DNA of 64,000 nt, taken from positions 868,001 to 932,000 of the forward strand of contig NZ_CP102381.1 of NCBI RefSeq assembly GCF_029201445.1. The letters are read 5' to 3'. Below, one piece after another: positions 29,962 through 39,870 of the stretch (positions are counted from its first letter, which is position 1; the number at the start of each line of letters is the position of its first letter). Source of the DNA: Thiomicrorhabdus lithotrophica (lineage in GTDB: Bacteria; Pseudomonadota; Gammaproteobacteria; Thiomicrospirales; Thiomicrospiraceae). Under the pieces are notes generated by a model. The model ran no database searches. It was given only the letters and a program-made list of their open reading frames with translations, and was not told the DNA's origin. Position numbers and translations under genes: made by a program.

Positions 29962-31425
29962 ATGACTTTTTCGGCTAACAGTCAGGCAAGTACGCAATCA
30001 AGTGGAACTATGCCACTAATCCAAACATTCGATTTTAAAGAGCTACCAGGCCTGGTAGCTTCAGATATTGATTTATCCAAATTACATCAGCTAAACCCAC
30101 AGCGTTATCCTTTTTTGTTAGAAAGCGTTGCTAAAGGGGCTTTAGGTGAGTTTGATATTCTATTTGCTTATCCACAAGAAACTCTTCAGTTAGAATCGTT
30201 TGACCAAGCACAAAATTTCATTGAGCGTGCTCAACAGCAGTTTGAAATCCAAATTGATGAAACTATGGTTAATGAATCAAACTTACCTTTTATCGGTGGT
30301 TGGTTTGCTTATTTTAGCTATGACTATGCGCAAGTTGTTGAACCTGTTTTAAATTTACCTAAGCCTAAGTTCCCTTTAGCCAACTTAACTCGTGTTCCTG
30401 CGGCGATTATTATTGAGCATGCTACAGGCATTGTAAGCCTAGTGGCTGAGCCAAAGTTTCAAGATTGTTTACCACAAATGCAAGCTGATTTAGTGGCTGC
30501 AATGGCTTTGGAATTTGATGAGGTTACCGTGGGTGTCACTGCAACCAAAGAAGAGCCTGAACCAAAATACTTGACCGGCGTTGAGGCGATTAAAGAGTAT
30601 ATTTTGGCTGGCGATGTGTTTCAGGTTAATCTTTCTCGCTTGTGGCAGGTCGAGTTAAAAAAGACCGCTGACTACTTATCTGTTTATCGTGCTTTAAGAA
30701 AGTCGAATCCTGCTCCGTTCGCCGCTTTAGTCAATTTTAATGATAGTGGTAAAGTCAATAATCACCAGGCCTGGCAGATTATGAGTTCATCTCCAGAGCG
30801 CTTAGTGAAATATCAAAAGCCATGGGTAGAAACTCGTCCCATTGCCGGCACTCGTAAGCGTGGTAAGGATGATGCCTCTGATAAAGCCTTAGTGACGGAG
30901 TTAATTGAACACCCTAAAGAACGTGCTGAACACATTATGTTAATTGATTTAGAGCGTAATGATTTAGGACGAATTTGCCAGCCGGGTTCTGTGGAAGTGA
31001 ATGAATTGATGGTGGTGGAGACTTATGAACATGTTCATCATATTGTTTCCAATGTAAGAGGTAAGTTACAGGCGGGTTTATCACCTTTAGATATTATTCA
31101 TGCACTATTTCCAGGTGGAACCATTACCGGTTGTCCTAAGATTCGTTGTATGGAAATTGTCGCTGAATTGGAGCAGATGCCAAGAGAGGCTTATACGGGT
31201 TCTTTAGGTTACATCAATTTAGACGGCTCTTTAGATTTGAATATTTTAATACGCACGATGATTCAGTTTGAAGAAAACGGTCAACCGATTGTACAGTTTA
31301 GAGCCGGCGCAGGCATTGTTACCGATTCACAAGCTCCGCATGAACTAACCGAAAGCCGACATAAAGCGAAAGGTCTGATTAAGGCATTTGAGCTAGATAG
31401 TACGTTGGAGTCAAATAATGGCTAG
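29962..31425 (+). CDS. pabB: Aminodeoxychorismate synthase component I
   Basis: 487 aa; makes 4-amino-4-deoxychorismate from chorismate with glutamine amidotransferase PabA, for folate synthesis. It has the chorismate-binding motifs FQVNLSRLW, RPIAGTRKRG, LIDLERNDLGR and FPGGTITGCPK. Its end overlaps pabC by 8 bases, so the two folate genes are coupled. Two palindrome copies lie inside: exact at 30045-30056 (PGLV, within a 20-bp perfect palindrome) and a one-mismatch copy at 30764 (HQAW). Confidence 0.95.
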   Translation: MTFSANSQASTQSSGTMPLIQTFDFKELPGLVASDIDLSKLHQLNPQRYPFLLESVAKGALGEFDILFAYPQETLQLESFDQAQNFIERAQQQFEIQIDETMVNESNLPFIGGWFAYFSYDYAQVVEPVLNLPKPKFPLANLTRVPAAIIIEHATGIVSLVAEPKFQDCLPQMQADLVAAMALEFDEVTVGVTATKEEPEPKYLTGVEAIKEYILAGDVFQVNLSRLWQVELKKTADYLSVYRALRKSNPAPFAALVNFNDSGKVNNHQAWQIMSSSPERLVKYQKPWVETRPIAGTRKRGKDDASDKALVTELIEHPKERAEHIMLIDLERNDLGRICQPGSVEVNELMVVETYEHVHHIVSNVRGKLQAGLSPLDIIHALFPGGTITGCPKIRCMEIVAELEQMPREAYTGSLGYINLDGSLDLNILIRTMIQFEENGQPIVQFRAGAGIVTDSQAPHELTESRHKAKGLIKAFELDSTLESNNG

Positions 31426-32305
31426 CCCATCTGTTGTTAGTTTGCCAGTTGATACTTGGGTTAATGGTGAGCCGCACAGCACGATGAGCATTCATGATAG
31501 AGGCTTGCAGTATGGTGATGGTTTCTTTACGACGATTTTGATTAATAACCAGCAAATTTTAAACTGGTCTGCACATTGGCAACGAATTAAACATTCGTGT
31601 AAAGCTCTAAATTTCCCTGTTCCAGATAGTGAGCAGTTAAAAGGCTGGATAGTAAAGGCGCTCTTAAGTTATTTAAATGGAAAACAAGAGCAAAACTGTG
31701 TACTTAAAATACTGTTTACACGAGGTGTAGGTGGGGTAAGCTATCAAGCTCCAAACAGGACAAAGTTGAATTGTCTGTTTATTATTAAACCAAGTCCAAT
31801 AGCGAACATAGAAATAGAAAATCAGCCGATGGAAGTGGGTTTATGTAAACATTTAGCCTCTATATCAGGCCTGGCAGGGATTAAAAGCTTAAATCGTCTA
31901 GAAAATGTATTGGCTCGAACTGAGATTGTCACAAATGGCTTTTCTGAAGGAATTATGTGTAATCATAATCAGCAAGTCGTATGCGGTACTCAGTCTAATG
32001 TATTTATCATTAAAAATAAGCGGGTGCTAACATCCAAACTTGATTTAAGTGGTGTAGAAGGCACAACACGTTATCGGTTGATGTCTCTTTTGCCTGATTT
32101 AGGTTACCAAGTGGAAGAGGCTGAATTAACCCTTGAGCAGTTTCATCAAGCTGATGAATTGTTCTTTAGTAATGCGGTTCGCGGTGTTCAGCCAGTAAAT
32201 AAATTTTTAAACACTGAGTTTTGTTGTGAACAAACAAAATCAATCCACCAGGCCTGGTTAAACTGGCAGCTTAAAAATGCGATTAATATTAAAGAATTTG
32301 TTTAG
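31418..32305 (+). CDS. pabC: Aminodeoxychorismate lyase
   Basis: 295-aa class IV PLP aminotransferase-fold enzyme; releases p-aminobenzoate. HDRGLQYGDGFFTTILI is the family N-terminal motif, and the PLP lysine lies in LAGIKSLNRLENVLAR. The gene overlaps pabB and is directly followed by mltG. Two palindrome copies occur: a near-copy at 31866-31874 and an exact one at 32247-32258 (HQAW). Confidence 0.95.
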   Translation: MASPSVVSLPVDTWVNGEPHSTMSIHDRGLQYGDGFFTTILINNQQILNWSAHWQRIKHSCKALNFPVPDSEQLKGWIVKALLSYLNGKQEQNCVLKILFTRGVGGVSYQAPNRTKLNCLFIIKPSPIANIEIENQPMEVGLCKHLASISGLAGIKSLNRLENVLARTEIVTNGFSEGIMCNHNQQVVCGTQSNVFIIKNKRVLTSKLDLSGVEGTTRYRLMSLLPDLGYQVEEAELTLEQFHQADELFFSNAVRGVQPVNKFLNTEFCCEQTKSIHQAWLNWQLKNAINIKEFV

Positions 32306-33391
32306 ATGATGAGTGAAGAACAGCAAAATACAACCAATAATACTTTGCCAGTAAAACCGAAAAAATCGTGGTTTAAAAAAGTGATTATCTTATTTTTAGT
32401 GATTGTTATTGCTGGATTGGCTTATGGTTATAGCTTGTTTCAGGCGTTTATCACCGCGCCCATCTCCAATCAAACAGCTCCCATTCATCTAACCATTACG
32501 CCTGGCAGTTCTGTATCTAAGGTTGCTTATCAATTGCATCAACTCGGCTTTATGCCAGAACCCAAATGGTTTAGTTGGTATGCACGTTATCAAAAAAAAC
32601 AGCATGTAATTAAAGCAGGTGAGTTTGAAATTCAGCCTAGCTGGACGATTGATGAACTATTAACAGGTTTGGAAAATGCTAAGAATATTCAATACCCAGT
32701 GACGATTGTAGCGGGTCAAACGATTCAACAAACATTACAGATGATTCAAGAGTTACCTAAGATAAAAAAAGAGCTGGATATTAGCGATATTAAAAGCCTA
32801 CAAACTTTGTTTAATATCGATAAAAAAATCCAAGATAAATATCCTTATGCAACGATTGAAGGGATGCTTCTTCCCGAAACGTATCACTATCAATTAGGTG
32901 ATACCGATAAACAGATTATTTTAAGAGCGCATCAGGCCTTACAAGCCAAATTAGACCAGGCCTGGCAGAGTAGAGATACAAAATTACCGTACAAATCAAA
33001 ATATGAAGCTTTAATTATGGCCTCTATCGTGGAAAAAGAGACTGGGTATGCACCAGAAAGACCATTAATTGCAGGTGTTTTTATCCGTAGAATGAAGATT
33101 GGCATGCGTTTACAGACTGATCCAACCGTCATTTATGGCATTGGTCAAAGCTATGATGGCAATATTCGCAAAAGAGACTTACTCAAAAAAACGGCTTACA
33201 ATACCTATAAAATAGATGGTTTACCGCCAACCCCTATTGCTATACCAAGTGCAGAAGCAATTCAAGCGGCTCTAAATCCAACTAAGACTAAAGCGTTATA
33301 CTTTGTTGCAAAAGGTGGTGGAGAACACCATTTTTCTAAAACATTGATAGAGCATAATCGAGCAGTACAAAAATATTTACTCAGTAAGTAA
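32306..33391 (+). CDS. mltG: Endolytic murein transglycosylase MltG
   Basis: 361 aa. One N-terminal membrane anchor (about 22-42), a LysM-like subdomain (LTITPGSSVSKVAYQLHQLG) and the YceG catalytic domain with the glutamate in MASIVEKETG, plus RLQTDPTVIYG and NTYKIDGLPPTPI. It cleaves nascent peptidoglycan strands and sets glycan length. Two adjacent ATGs (32306, 32309) are possible starts. The palindrome copy at 32955 encodes DQAWQ. Confidence 0.96.
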   Translation: MMSEEQQNTTNNTLPVKPKKSWFKKVIILFLVIVIAGLAYGYSLFQAFITAPISNQTAPIHLTITPGSSVSKVAYQLHQLGFMPEPKWFSWYARYQKKQHVIKAGEFEIQPSWTIDELLTGLENAKNIQYPVTIVAGQTIQQTLQMIQELPKIKKELDISDIKSLQTLFNIDKKIQDKYPYATIEGMLLPETYHYQLGDTDKQIILRAHQALQAKLDQAWQSRDTKLPYKSKYEALIMASIVEKETGYAPERPLIAGVFIRRMKIGMRLQTDPTVIYGIGQSYDGNIRKRDLLKKTAYNTYKIDGLPPTPIAIPSAEAIQAALNPTKTKALYFVAKGGGEHHFSKTLIEHNRAVQKYLLSK

Positions 33392-33420
33392 ATCGTATTG
33401 AAGTTACCAAAGGACACAAA

Positions 33421-34062
33421 ATGTTAGGTCAATTTATTACTTTAGAAGGCACTGAAGGTGCTGGAAAATCAACCAATTTAATGTTTATAAAAGATTGGTT
33501 AGCGGCTAAAGGAATTGATTTAATTGTCACTCGTGAGCCAGGAGGAACCGAAATAGGTGAGGCAATCCGAGCGGTTTTATTGAATAAAAATTACACAGCA
33601 ATGCAAGCTGAAACGGAACTGTTGCTGATGTTTGCTGCTCGAGCACAACACTTGAAAGAAAAAATATTACCAGCCCTTGAGCAAGGAAAGTGGGTTGTTT
33701 CCGATCGTTTTACAGATGCAACTTATGCCTATCAAGGTGCTGCCCGTGGCATGTCATTTGAGCGGATTGCTGAAATCGAAAACTGGGTACAGCAGGGGTT
33801 CTTTCCGAATACGACGTTTATCTTTGATTTACCTATTGAAATTGGCATGGCAAGAGTGGCTTCGCGTGGCGGTGAGACGGATCGTTTTGAACAAGAAAAG
33901 CATGACTTCTTTGAAAAAGTCCGTTCTGCTTACTTGCAAAGAGCTTCAATGGCACCAAAACGTTATACCATTTTAGATGCTAGCCAGCCTTTAGAACAAG
34001 TTCAGAAAGCCATTGTGAATCGTTTAGAAGAAATGATGCTGGCTGTGGAGAAAATGGCGTGA
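33421..34062 (+). CDS. tmk: Thymidylate kinase
   Basis: 213 aa; dTMP to dTDP. P-loop EGTEGAGKST, TREPGGTEIGE, the DR(F)TDATYAYQG motif and a LID-type segment ASRGGETDRFE. Its stop overlaps the holB GTG by four bases. Confidence 0.98.
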   Translation: MLGQFITLEGTEGAGKSTNLMFIKDWLAAKGIDLIVTREPGGTEIGEAIRAVLLNKNYTAMQAETELLLMFAARAQHLKEKILPALEQGKWVVSDRFTDATYAYQGAARGMSFERIAEIENWVQQGFFPNTTFIFDLPIEIGMARVASRGGETDRFEQEKHDFFEKVRSAYLQRASMAPKRYTILDASQPLEQVQKAIVNRLEEMMLAVEKMA

Positions 34063-35084
34063 GTCAAACAGACCCCGTTTATCAAGCCTACCCATGGTTA
34101 AGTCCACAGTGGAATCAATGGCAGCAGTTGTCAGGTCGTCTAGGTCATGCCTATTTATTGTCTGGACCTAAGGGGATTGGTCTACATGCTTTTGTAAACG
34201 CTGTGGCGCAGGCCGTTTTATGTAAACAGCCGCAGAATGGACAAGCATGTGGACAATGTACTAGTTGTCATTTATTTGTTACTCAACAACACCCGGATTT
34301 TTCTCAACTAAGGCGGTTAGAAGATAAAAAAGACATTACGGTTGATCAGGTCAGAAGCCTAATCTACAAGCTTAACGAAACCTCTCACCAAGGTGGTTAC
34401 AAGGTTACGTGGATTGATGGCATTGAATACTTGAATCAGTCCGCCTTTAATGCGCTTTTAAAGTCCCTTGAAGAACCTGCACAACGAACCTTATTTTTAC
34501 TCACCACCCATCAAGTGGATAGACTGCCTGCAACAATAAAAAGTCGTTGTCAGCAAATGAACTTTACGCCTCCTGCTATGCCCGATGCTATCAGCTGGTT
34601 GCATAATCAAGCCCCGCAAGTGGATGAGGCTTTGATTAAGCGTGCTTTACGTTTAAATTGGGGTGCGCCAATTCAAGCTCTAGATTGGATTCAAGCAGGC
34701 ATGTTTGATGAAGACAATCAATGGAACAATGATTTAAAACAAATTCAATCAGGACGTAAAACCGCTTCACAATCGGTTACTGAATGGCTTAAATGGCAGC
34801 AACCAGAGCGTGTATTTGATTATTTTTATCAGTGGAGTGTTTCAGCAGTTCGCTCGGTTATGTATCAAACCAATCCAGACGCACCTGTGCCATCTAATAA
34901 CCAAGTACAAAACTGGTTACGTTTTCAGCAAGCGGTGTTAACAGCAAAGCAAAACTGGTTAGCGAATGCGAATAAAGAACTGCTTCTAGAAAGTTTATGT
35001 CTAGAGTGGTTAAGCATTCAGCAAAGTGAAGAACCATTAGAAACCGTATTTCAGTCAAGAATTCAAAAAGGAAAATTAGCGTGA
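34059..35084 (+). CDS. holB: DNA polymerase III delta' subunit
   Basis: 341-aa clamp-loader subunit. GTG start in a GTGA overlap with tmk. A zinc module, CKQPQNGQACGQCTSCHLF, sits at about residues 52-70, followed by the sensor-type stretch SAFNALLKSLEEP and SRCQQMNFTPP. The P-loop is degenerate (LSGPKGIGLHAF), as usual for delta'. It overlaps tatD by four bases. Confidence 0.95.
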   Translation: MSQTDPVYQAYPWLSPQWNQWQQLSGRLGHAYLLSGPKGIGLHAFVNAVAQAVLCKQPQNGQACGQCTSCHLFVTQQHPDFSQLRRLEDKKDITVDQVRSLIYKLNETSHQGGYKVTWIDGIEYLNQSAFNALLKSLEEPAQRTLFLLTTHQVDRLPATIKSRCQQMNFTPPAMPDAISWLHNQAPQVDEALIKRALRLNWGAPIQALDWIQAGMFDEDNQWNNDLKQIQSGRKTASQSVTEWLKWQQPERVFDYFYQWSVSAVRSVMYQTNPDAPVPSNNQVQNWLRFQQAVLTAKQNWLANANKELLLESLCLEWLSIQQSEEPLETVFQSRIQKGKLA

Positions 35085-35854
35085 TTGTCGATTCTCATTG
35101 CCACCTCAATATATTGCCAGAAGATAAAGTCGGTAATGTCGATGAGGTCATTGCCAAAGCCAAAGAACTCGGTGTTGAAAGAATCTTGTGTGTGGCAATA
35201 AACCCTGAACAGTGGCAAGAAGTCATTGCCTTAGCGGATAACTATGAATGTGTTTATGCTGCTATAGGTGTTCACCCTTGTGAAGAAAAATCTGTGTTGG
35301 TCTCGGATGAAGAGCTGATTAAAGCGGCATCTCACCCTAAAGTAATAGCGATTGGAGAAGTGGGATTGGACTATTTCCACTTTGAAGGTGAAGAGGATAT
35401 GACTTGGCAGCATAATCGTTTTAAACAGCATATTCGTATTGCAAAACAATTAGATAAACCTCTGATTATTCACACCCGAAACTCTACCCCGGATTGTTTA
35501 AGTATTTTAAAACAAGAGGGCGCTCAAGAGGTTGGCGGCATTATGCACTGCTTTGTAGAAGATTTAGCTACAGCAGAGCAGGCGATTGAAATTGGTTTTT
35601 ACATCTCTTTTTCAGGGATAGTGACATTCAAAAACGCCAAAGAACTTAAGACTGTGGCGCAAGCTTTACCTTTAGATAAGATTTTGGTTGAAACCGATTC
35701 ACCCTATTTAGCGCCAATGCCATTCAGAGGCAAAACCAATCAACCAGGCTATACACATTATGTGGTTCAAGAAATAGCAGATTTAAAATCACTGCCTTTT
35801 GATACGGTTGCTGATGCCACAACCGCTAATTTTAATCGTTTGTTTAAATTATAA
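35081..35854 (+). CDS. TatD-family metal-dependent hydrolase
   Basis: 257-aa TIM-barrel hydrolase (YcfH/TatD type). Metal ligands are in VDSHCHLN, GEVGLDYF, IIHTRNS and ETDSPYLAP. GTG start overlaps the holB stop. Family members act as DNases or D-aminoacyl-type hydrolases; the exact substrate here is not known. It ends the cluster; pilZ, often found between holB and tatD, is missing. Confidence 0.93.
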   Translation: MIVDSHCHLNILPEDKVGNVDEVIAKAKELGVERILCVAINPEQWQEVIALADNYECVYAAIGVHPCEEKSVLVSDEELIKAASHPKVIAIGEVGLDYFHFEGEEDMTWQHNRFKQHIRIAKQLDKPLIIHTRNSTPDCLSILKQEGAQEVGGIMHCFVEDLATAEQAIEIGFYISFSGIVTFKNAKELKTVAQALPLDKILVETDSPYLAPMPFRGKTNQPGYTHYVVQEIADLKSLPFDTVADATTANFNRLFKL

Positions 35855-36137
35855 GATTTACTATAAGATCTTTGAACGAGAGAATTCATATCAGAGGTGC
35901 CCCTTGTGGGCATAAGAGAGGCCAAAATTTTACCTGATTGTTTTCCTACCCCAATATTTCTTCCGTTGGTCAGTGACTTGCCAATTGTCCAATGTTAGCT
36001 AAGTTTTCCGTTTCAAGCAATCAGCTAAATTTTTATCATTTTTTCTCGCGCCTCACGCGTGCAAAGCTTTTGCTAAGCGACTAATATAGCCTTCAACTAT
36101 TTTTTCTAAAACTCGAAACATACTTAAGAGAGTCCCT
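35855..36137. other. Intergenic region with small hairpin and diverged dispersed repeat
   Basis: No gene is seen. TGCCCCTTGTGGGCA near 35898 is a small hairpin. TCTCGCGCCTCACGCGTGCA (repeat at 36044-36068) resembles 17326-17350, and the AT-rich stretches before both copies are also alike. Confidence 0.4.
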
Positions 36138-37961
36138 ATGAGAACAATGGCCGCTGAAAAGCCTAAAAAAATTAAAGTAACGGCATCATCTGAGCGTTCT
36201 TACACTTGGCAGCGTATCTATGATTTAGTGGTTCAACATAAACCAGAATTGATTAAGGCAAATATTATTGCATTTTTTGCCATGCTTGCCACCGTTCCAC
36301 TACCGATGCTATTGCCTATTCTAGTGGATGAGGTCTTGCTGGATAAGCCTGGCCCTATTGTCGCTTTTTTGCAAATTTTTGTCTCATCAGACTGGTATAC
36401 AGCGACTTATTATATTGTGGCAATTACGATTATCACCATTGTTCTGCGTGGAATAGGTTTGGGGTTAGGCGTTTGGCAGATGCAGCAATTCACGGTTATT
36501 GCAAAGAATGTCACCTATAAAATCCGTAAAGATCTATTAGGACGGGTACAGGGGGTTTCCATGGCGCAATATGCTTCGATGGGAAGCGGTAGCGTATCGG
36601 CCACCATGTTGAACGATGTAAATACCATTGATACTTTTTTAGGCACGACGGTAAGTAAGCTTATTATTGCTGTGTTTTCATTAGTGGGTATCAGTTTGGT
36701 GTTGTTTTGGCTTAACTGGCAGTTAGCGATATTTATTTTGTTGTTTAATCCTATTGTGGTCTATTTCACTATGGTTATGGGACGCAGAGTTAAGACGCTA
36801 AAAAAAGATGAAAACACTGCTGTCGATGCTTTTCAGCAATCGCTTACTGAGACTTTAGATGCGCTTCAACAAGTTCGAGCCGCCAATCAAGATACGAATT
36901 TTTTTGATAGAGTAAGAGAGCACGCCTTTTCTATAAAAACCCATTCGGAGGCATTTACTTGGAAAAGTGATGCGGCTAGCCGATTTTCATTTATGATTTT
37001 CTTAGTTGGGTTTGACCTCTTTAGAGGAGTTGGAATGCTAATGGTCGTCTTTTCTGACCTTTCTATTGGGCAAATGATTGCGGTATTTGGTTATCTTTGG
37101 TTCATGATGGGGCCTATACAAGAACTGTTAGCGATTCAATATGGTTACAGTGCAGCAAGTGGGGCTTTGCAACGTATTAATGAGGTTTTAGATTTAAAGC
37201 AAGAGCCTAAATATCAACAAAAGAAAAACCCTTTTATTGCCTCTGATGCGGTTTCTGTTGCGGTGAAAGATTTATGTTTTAGTTATCCAGGTAAATCAGA
37301 ATCCGTTTTGCAGAGTCTTAACTTTAAGATTGAGGCAGGTGAAAAACTGGCGTTAGTAGGGGCTAGTGGTGGTGGTAAAACTACCTTAGTTCAATTGCTA
37401 CTTGGCTTCTATGAAGCGACCAGTGGGCAAGTGTTTTATGATGATGTGCCAATTACTGAAATTGGTCAGTCTATTGTCAGGGCAAATGTGGCAACGGTCT
37501 TACAGCATCCCGCTTTGTTTAATCAAACGATTCGTTTTAACTTAACATTAGGACAATCTTTACCAGATAAAGCTTTGTGGTTAGCACTTGAGCAGGCTCA
37601 ACTTGCCGATACTATTAATGCATTAGATGATAAGCTTGATTCGATTGTTGGTCGTAATGGTATTAAATTGTCTGGTGGGCAACGCCAAAGATTGGCTATT
37701 GCTCGTATGATTTTACAAGATCCAAAAGTCGTTATTATGGATGAAGCCACTTCGGCTTTAGATATGGAAACTGAACGAAAATTGTATGAAGATTTGGCAC
37801 CATTTTTAGCAAATCGTACAACATTGATTGTCGCGCATAGACTAAGCTCAATCCGTCAAGCGGATAGAATTATGGTGTTTGAAGATGGACATATTATTGA
37901 ATCAGGTAGTCATGATGAACTCATGGCACAAGCAGGTACTTATCATAAGTTGTATCGATAA
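36138..37961 (+). CDS. ABC-type exporter (fused permease/ATPase)
   Basis: 607 aa, a half-transporter of the MsbA/multidrug type. Six membrane segments lie between about residues 35 and 325 and the nucleotide-binding domain between about 365 and 600. Walker A is GASGGGKTTL, signature LSGGQRQRLAIARM, Walker B VIMDEATSALD and H-loop IVAHRLSS. It works as a homodimer in the inner membrane. Its substrate is unknown; lipid or drug export is typical. It is monocistronic and ends in a strong terminator. Confidence 0.93.
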   Translation: MRTMAAEKPKKIKVTASSERSYTWQRIYDLVVQHKPELIKANIIAFFAMLATVPLPMLLPILVDEVLLDKPGPIVAFLQIFVSSDWYTATYYIVAITIITIVLRGIGLGLGVWQMQQFTVIAKNVTYKIRKDLLGRVQGVSMAQYASMGSGSVSATMLNDVNTIDTFLGTTVSKLIIAVFSLVGISLVLFWLNWQLAIFILLFNPIVVYFTMVMGRRVKTLKKDENTAVDAFQQSLTETLDALQQVRAANQDTNFFDRVREHAFSIKTHSEAFTWKSDAASRFSFMIFLVGFDLFRGVGMLMVVFSDLSIGQMIAVFGYLWFMMGPIQELLAIQYGYSAASGALQRINEVLDLKQEPKYQQKKNPFIASDAVSVAVKDLCFSYPGKSESVLQSLNFKIEAGEKLALVGASGGGKTTLVQLLLGFYEATSGQVFYDDVPITEIGQSIVRANVATVLQHPALFNQTIRFNLTLGQSLPDKALWLALEQAQLADTINALDDKLDSIVGRNGIKLSGGQRQRLAIARMILQDPKVVIMDEATSALDMETERKLYEDLAPFLANRTTLIVAHRLSSIRQADRIMVFEDGHIIESGSHDELMAQAGTYHKLYR

Positions 37962-37997
37962 AATTAAATCAATATTTTAGGTTTTGTAAATACAAAT

Positions 37998-38033
37998 AAA
38001 AAAGCCAGAGTTCATTAAGAACTCTGGCTTTTT
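37998..38033. terminator. Bidirectional terminator between ABC exporter and folD
   Basis: AAAAAGCCAGAGTTC-ATTAA-GAACTCTGGCTTTTT: a 10-bp GC-containing stem flanked by A and T runs. Confidence 0.9.
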
Positions 38034-38052
38034 GCTTGTTTAAACTAAAGTT

Positions 38053-38064
38053 ACCAGGCCTGGT
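38053..38064. repeat. Dispersed palindrome ACCAGGCCTGGT between convergent genes
   Basis: Exact copy flanked by AAGTT and AGCTTT, 20 bases beyond the terminator and 22 bases before the folD stop. Confidence 0.9.
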
Positions 38065-38085
38065 AGCTTTAATTAAAGCGTAATC

Positions 38086-38946
38086 TTAAACTTTACAATC
38101 TAGGTGGTAAGCCACTTGCATCGTATTTTCAAGTAATGTAGCAATCGTCATTGGACCAACACCGCCTGGAACTGGCGTAATCCAACCGGCTTTTTCTTTA
38201 GCAACATCATATTCAACATCACCACAAAGTGTTCCATCATCTAAACGGTTGATTCCCACATCAATCACGATAGCGCCATCTTTAATCCACTCGCCTTTAA
38301 CCATGTTAGGAATACCAACACCTACCACCACTAAGTCTGCTTCAGAAACTTTTTTAGCTAAGTCTTTCGTAGCACTGTGGCAAACCGTTACTGTCGCACG
38401 TTCATTTAATAGCTCTAGCATCATTGGAACACCAACAATATTAGATGCACCAACAACCACTGCGTTCAAACCTCGTAAAGGAATACCTGTTTTAGCCAAC
38501 ATCGTCATAACACCATGTGGAGTGCAAGGTGCCAGTTGAGGCATGCGAGTGGCTAAACGACCCACGTTATATGGATGGAAGCCATCTACGTCTTTACAAG
38601 GGTGAATGCGTTCAATAATTTCTTCCGGATCGATTTGATTGGGAACGGGTAGTTGCACAATAATGCCGTGAACATCATCATCAGCATTTAACTTATCAAT
38701 CAGAGCTAAAACTTCTTCTTGAGATGTGTCTGTAGGAAGAACAACAGATACATCGTTAAAACCCGCTTTTTGGCAAGCTATCTTCTTATTGCGAACATAA
38801 ACCTGAGAGGCAGGGTCTTCGCCAACCATAATAACGGCAAGGCCTGGTGCTTTTTTACCCAAAGCTACTTGCTTATCCACTTCTTGTTTAATTGATTCAC
38901 GTAACTCAGCCGCAATAGCCTTACCGTCTAAAATTTTTGCAGTCAT
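38086..38946 (-). CDS. folD: Bifunctional methylenetetrahydrofolate dehydrogenase/cyclohydrolase
   Basis: 286 aa; interconverts 5,10-methylene-, methenyl- and 10-formyl-THF. It shows [10 protein letters not shown], the catalytic [25 protein letters not shown] and the Rossmann-type [13 protein letters not shown], with [13 protein letters not shown] at the end. The start at 38946 (MTAKI) with an upstream GAGG is preferred over an ATG 25 codons earlier, whose extra residues are unconserved. Confidence 0.97.
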   Translation of the reverse strand: MTAKILDGKAIAAELRESIKQEVDKQVALGKKAPGLAVIMVGEDPASQVYVRNKKIACQKAGFNDVSVVLPTDTSQEEVLALIDKLNADDDVHGIIVQLPVPNQIDPEEIIERIHPCKDVDGFHPYNVGRLATRMPQLAPCTPHGVMTMLAKTGIPLRGLNAVVVGASNIVGVPMMLELLNERATVTVCHSATKDLAKKVSEADLVVVGVGIPNMVKGEWIKDGAIVIDVGINRLDDGTLCGDVEYDVAKEKAGWITPVPGGVGPMTIATLLENTMQVAYHLDCKV

Positions 38947-39255
38947 TTGTCCTCTCATCCTACATAAATAATAAAATTTGCTGAATATCATAACGTATTT
39001 ATTCATTAGACAATAATTCATAATTATTGATAAGCAGTATATTTACTATTTGTTGTAAAAAAGCGGTTAAAAGAAAAGTGATATTTAATTGAGTAATCTA
39101 GGTGAATTTGAATAATCAATAGGTTAGGGCATATTCCAAAGACCTGTTCTGCTAAAGAAGGAGGAGGACGTAATTAAAATGTAAAAAAACCTAAAAATGT
39201 TCTTTTTTCTTGTTGACAGCAATAGGGGTGCTCTATACAATACGCCCCATCTTAT
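38947..39255. other. Intergenic region upstream of the tRNA cluster
   Basis: No gene is supported. It holds the folD upstream region and the tRNA operon promoter at its right end; otherwise it is AT-rich sequence. Confidence 0.5.
39213..39241 (+). promoter_or_regulatory. Promoter of the tRNA-Pro-Arg-His operon
   Basis: TTGACA (39213-39218), a 17-base spacer and TACAAT (39236-39241), then a GC-rich discriminator (ACGCCCC) typical of stringently controlled stable-RNA promoters, 14 bases before tRNA-Pro. Confidence 0.85.
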
Positions 39256-39332
39256 CGGAGTGTAGCGCAGCTTGGTAGCGCACCTGTTTTGGGTACAGGT
39301 GGTCGGGGGTTCAAATCCCTCCACTCCGACCA
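39256..39332 (+). tRNA. tRNA-Pro(UGG)
   Basis: 77 nt with encoded CCA. Acceptor CGGAGTG/CACTCCG; the anticodon loop TTTGGGT gives TGG; T-arm GGTTCAAATCC. The 5' C is typical of bacterial tRNA-Pro. Confidence 0.95.
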
Positions 39333-39393
39333 TATTCTTATTGCATTGAAGATGTTCAGCATCTTCAGTACGATAGTCAAAAGGTTCGATTAC

Positions 39394-39470
39394 GCGCCCA
39401 TAGCTCAACTGGATAGAGCATCGCCCTTCTAAGGCGAGGGTTTCAGGTTCGAATCCTGATGGGCGCACCA
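39394..39470 (+). tRNA. tRNA-Arg(UCU)
   Basis: 77 nt with encoded CCA. Acceptor GCGCCCA/TGGGCGC; the anticodon loop CTTCTAA gives TCT; T-arm GGTTCGAATCC. Confidence 0.95.
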
Positions 39471-39511
39471 TTCACTTGGTGTGATCCTTCTACAATTAGT
39501 ATATCTACTAT

Positions 39512-39588
39512 GGCGGGCGTAGCTCAGTTGGTAGAGTCCCGGATTGTGATTCCGGTTGTCGCGGGTTCAAGCCCCGTCGCTCGCCCCA
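39512..39588 (+). tRNA. tRNA-His(GUG)
   Basis: Begins with the extra G-1 typical of tRNA-His and has encoded CCA. Anticodon context GGATTGTGATTCC gives GTG; T-arm GGTTCAAGCC. It ends the three-gene tRNA cluster. Confidence 0.95.
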
Positions 39589-39870
39589 TTTTTCTTCTTG
39601 TTTGTCTATTTGCTTCTTTTTTCCTACTTTTGTATTACATATTTTCTATTAAGCTTTTCCTTCAAATAATTTGTTTTTATAAAACTTAATTTTTTATTGC
39701 ACCATATTGATGCTATTTAGTTCTTTTTAGATACAATTTAAGGTTTTAAGTTACCTGTTCCTTTCTATTTATTTTCAAAAACCCTTTTAAAACGCTATAT
39801 CTATTACTTGGTACTTCTTTTGCTTTATCGGTATTACCCTTTTTTAAATTAGTAATACTGGAGTTGTGAA

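Noticed and set aside
33677-33976. 99-aa open frame within tmk
   Set aside because: Alternate-frame shadow of thymidylate kinase, which has all catalytic motifs.
39124-39689. Open frames overlapping the tRNA-Pro, tRNA-Arg and tRNA-His genes on both strands
   Set aside because: They translate tRNA sequence; the three cloverleaf tRNAs with CCA and a shared promoter explain the region.
39589-39870. Possible guanidine (ykkC-type) riboswitch upstream of the binding-protein gene
   Set aside because: No guanidine-I, -II or -III consensus segments are visible; the stretch is simply AT-rich.
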